64,000 bases of DNA from Ficedula albicollis. Taxonomy: Eukaryota; Chordata; Aves; Passeriformes; Muscicapidae. Position numbers and translations under genes: made by a program. The DNA lies in assembly GCF_000247815.1 (NCBI RefSeq), contig NC_021671.1, forward strand, positions 25,375,338 through 25,439,337, read 5' to 3'. Shown here one piece after another: positions 63,525 to 64,000 of this stretch (position 1 is the stretch's first letter; every line of letters starts with the position of its first letter). The notes below the pieces were generated by a model that worked only from the letters and a program-made list of their open reading frames with translations, was not told the DNA's origin and made no database searches.

Positions 63525-64000
63525 TTCCTGTATTACCATCAGACATGTGAAAATTTCTATTTTGAGTCACTCCTCTATTCTATCCTGCATTCTATTTTTT
63601 TCCTTTAATAGAATAATTCTAAATTTATGTTTTTGTGTAATTTTAGGAGCAGAATGCTTCAGTCTTTGCTTTCAACCTATTCCACAAGATTATTGATATA
63701 ATTAGGAAAAAAGCCCCATACCTGGTTGTACCCTGCCAACATTTAGCATTTTGAGGCTAAACACCATGTATTTCTTTGCTTTCCTTTTCAGTATATCCAC
63801 TGTCTGTAAAGCTTATGTACTTCATAGTAGTCATAATCTTTCTTACAGGATTATTTGAAATTTCATTTTATAAAATATTAAGGCAAAGCTAATTACTGGA
63901 TAACACATATATAAGCGTTCTGTGCTAAAACCAGTTTACAAAACACATATATAACTTCCATTTTTGCTATTTTAGAAAACTAAAGAGCTGTGTTCTGGCT

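Larger units (their letters stand above)
49572..64000 (+). other. MYO16: MYO16 intron after exon I (continues beyond window)
   Basis: These 14.4 kb of AT-rich sequence hold seven tandem duplications, a T/G-rich low-complexity stretch (about 54355-54495), a TTTA/GTTA compound microsatellite (60121-60210) and two + strand CR1 ends (about 60.3 and 61.1 kb). No next motor exon with a compatible phase and sequence could be found, so the intron probably extends past 64000. Confidence 0.75.

Noticed and set aside
63976..64000. Possible acceptor TTTTTGCTATTTTAG at the window end with an open frame after it
   Set aside because: Only 25 nt are visible, and the residues in the required phase do not fit the expected myosin segment.

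Overview
The window looks like a stretch of bird chromosome, probably from a songbird-like genome. It is AT-rich, intron-dominated vertebrate DNA. It carries 5'-truncated CR1 LINE copies with the typical avian 3' end (ATTCTGTGATTCT-like). It also holds one recognisable multi-exon gene on the + strand. No bacterial-type gene, CRISPR array, rRNA or tRNA was seen.

The gene is MYO16 (unconventional myosin XVI). Nine consecutive coding exons lie between 11289 and 49571. Their splice phases join perfectly (1058 nt, 352 codons plus 2 nt) and run co-linearly with the vertebrate protein as I remember it. They cover the end of the N-terminal ankyrin repeats (11289-11364 and 12965-13118), the linker to the motor (19937-20087), and the first part of the myosin motor. 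The motor part includes the SH3-like and transducer segments, the P-loop GESGSGKT (41029-41134), a degenerate switch I (42995-43112) and the following segment (49424-49571). The 5' end, promoter, first ankyrin exons, rest of the motor and the tail lie outside the window. No further exon could be supported in the last 14.4 kb.

Everything else is intron or upstream intron: CR1 fragments at about 7.3-8.5, 11.9, 13.2, 29.2, 33.2, 38.3-39.6, 60.3 and 61.1 kb, several microsatellites, and a few GC-richer islands.

Two features stand out. First, at least 25 recent tandem duplications (unit 21 bp to 1.46 kb, nearly always exactly two copies, few mismatches) are scattered through the whole window, about one per 2.5 kb. 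One of them duplicates most of a MYO16 exon with its acceptor. Its period of 222 bp is exactly 74 codons and the reading frame stays open through both copies. Second, there is a 783-base pure G run joined to an A run at 2173-2986, and a smaller G76/A24 run at 5723-5822. Sequence alone does not settle whether these are real biology or assembly artefacts. The checks that would decide are given with each finding.
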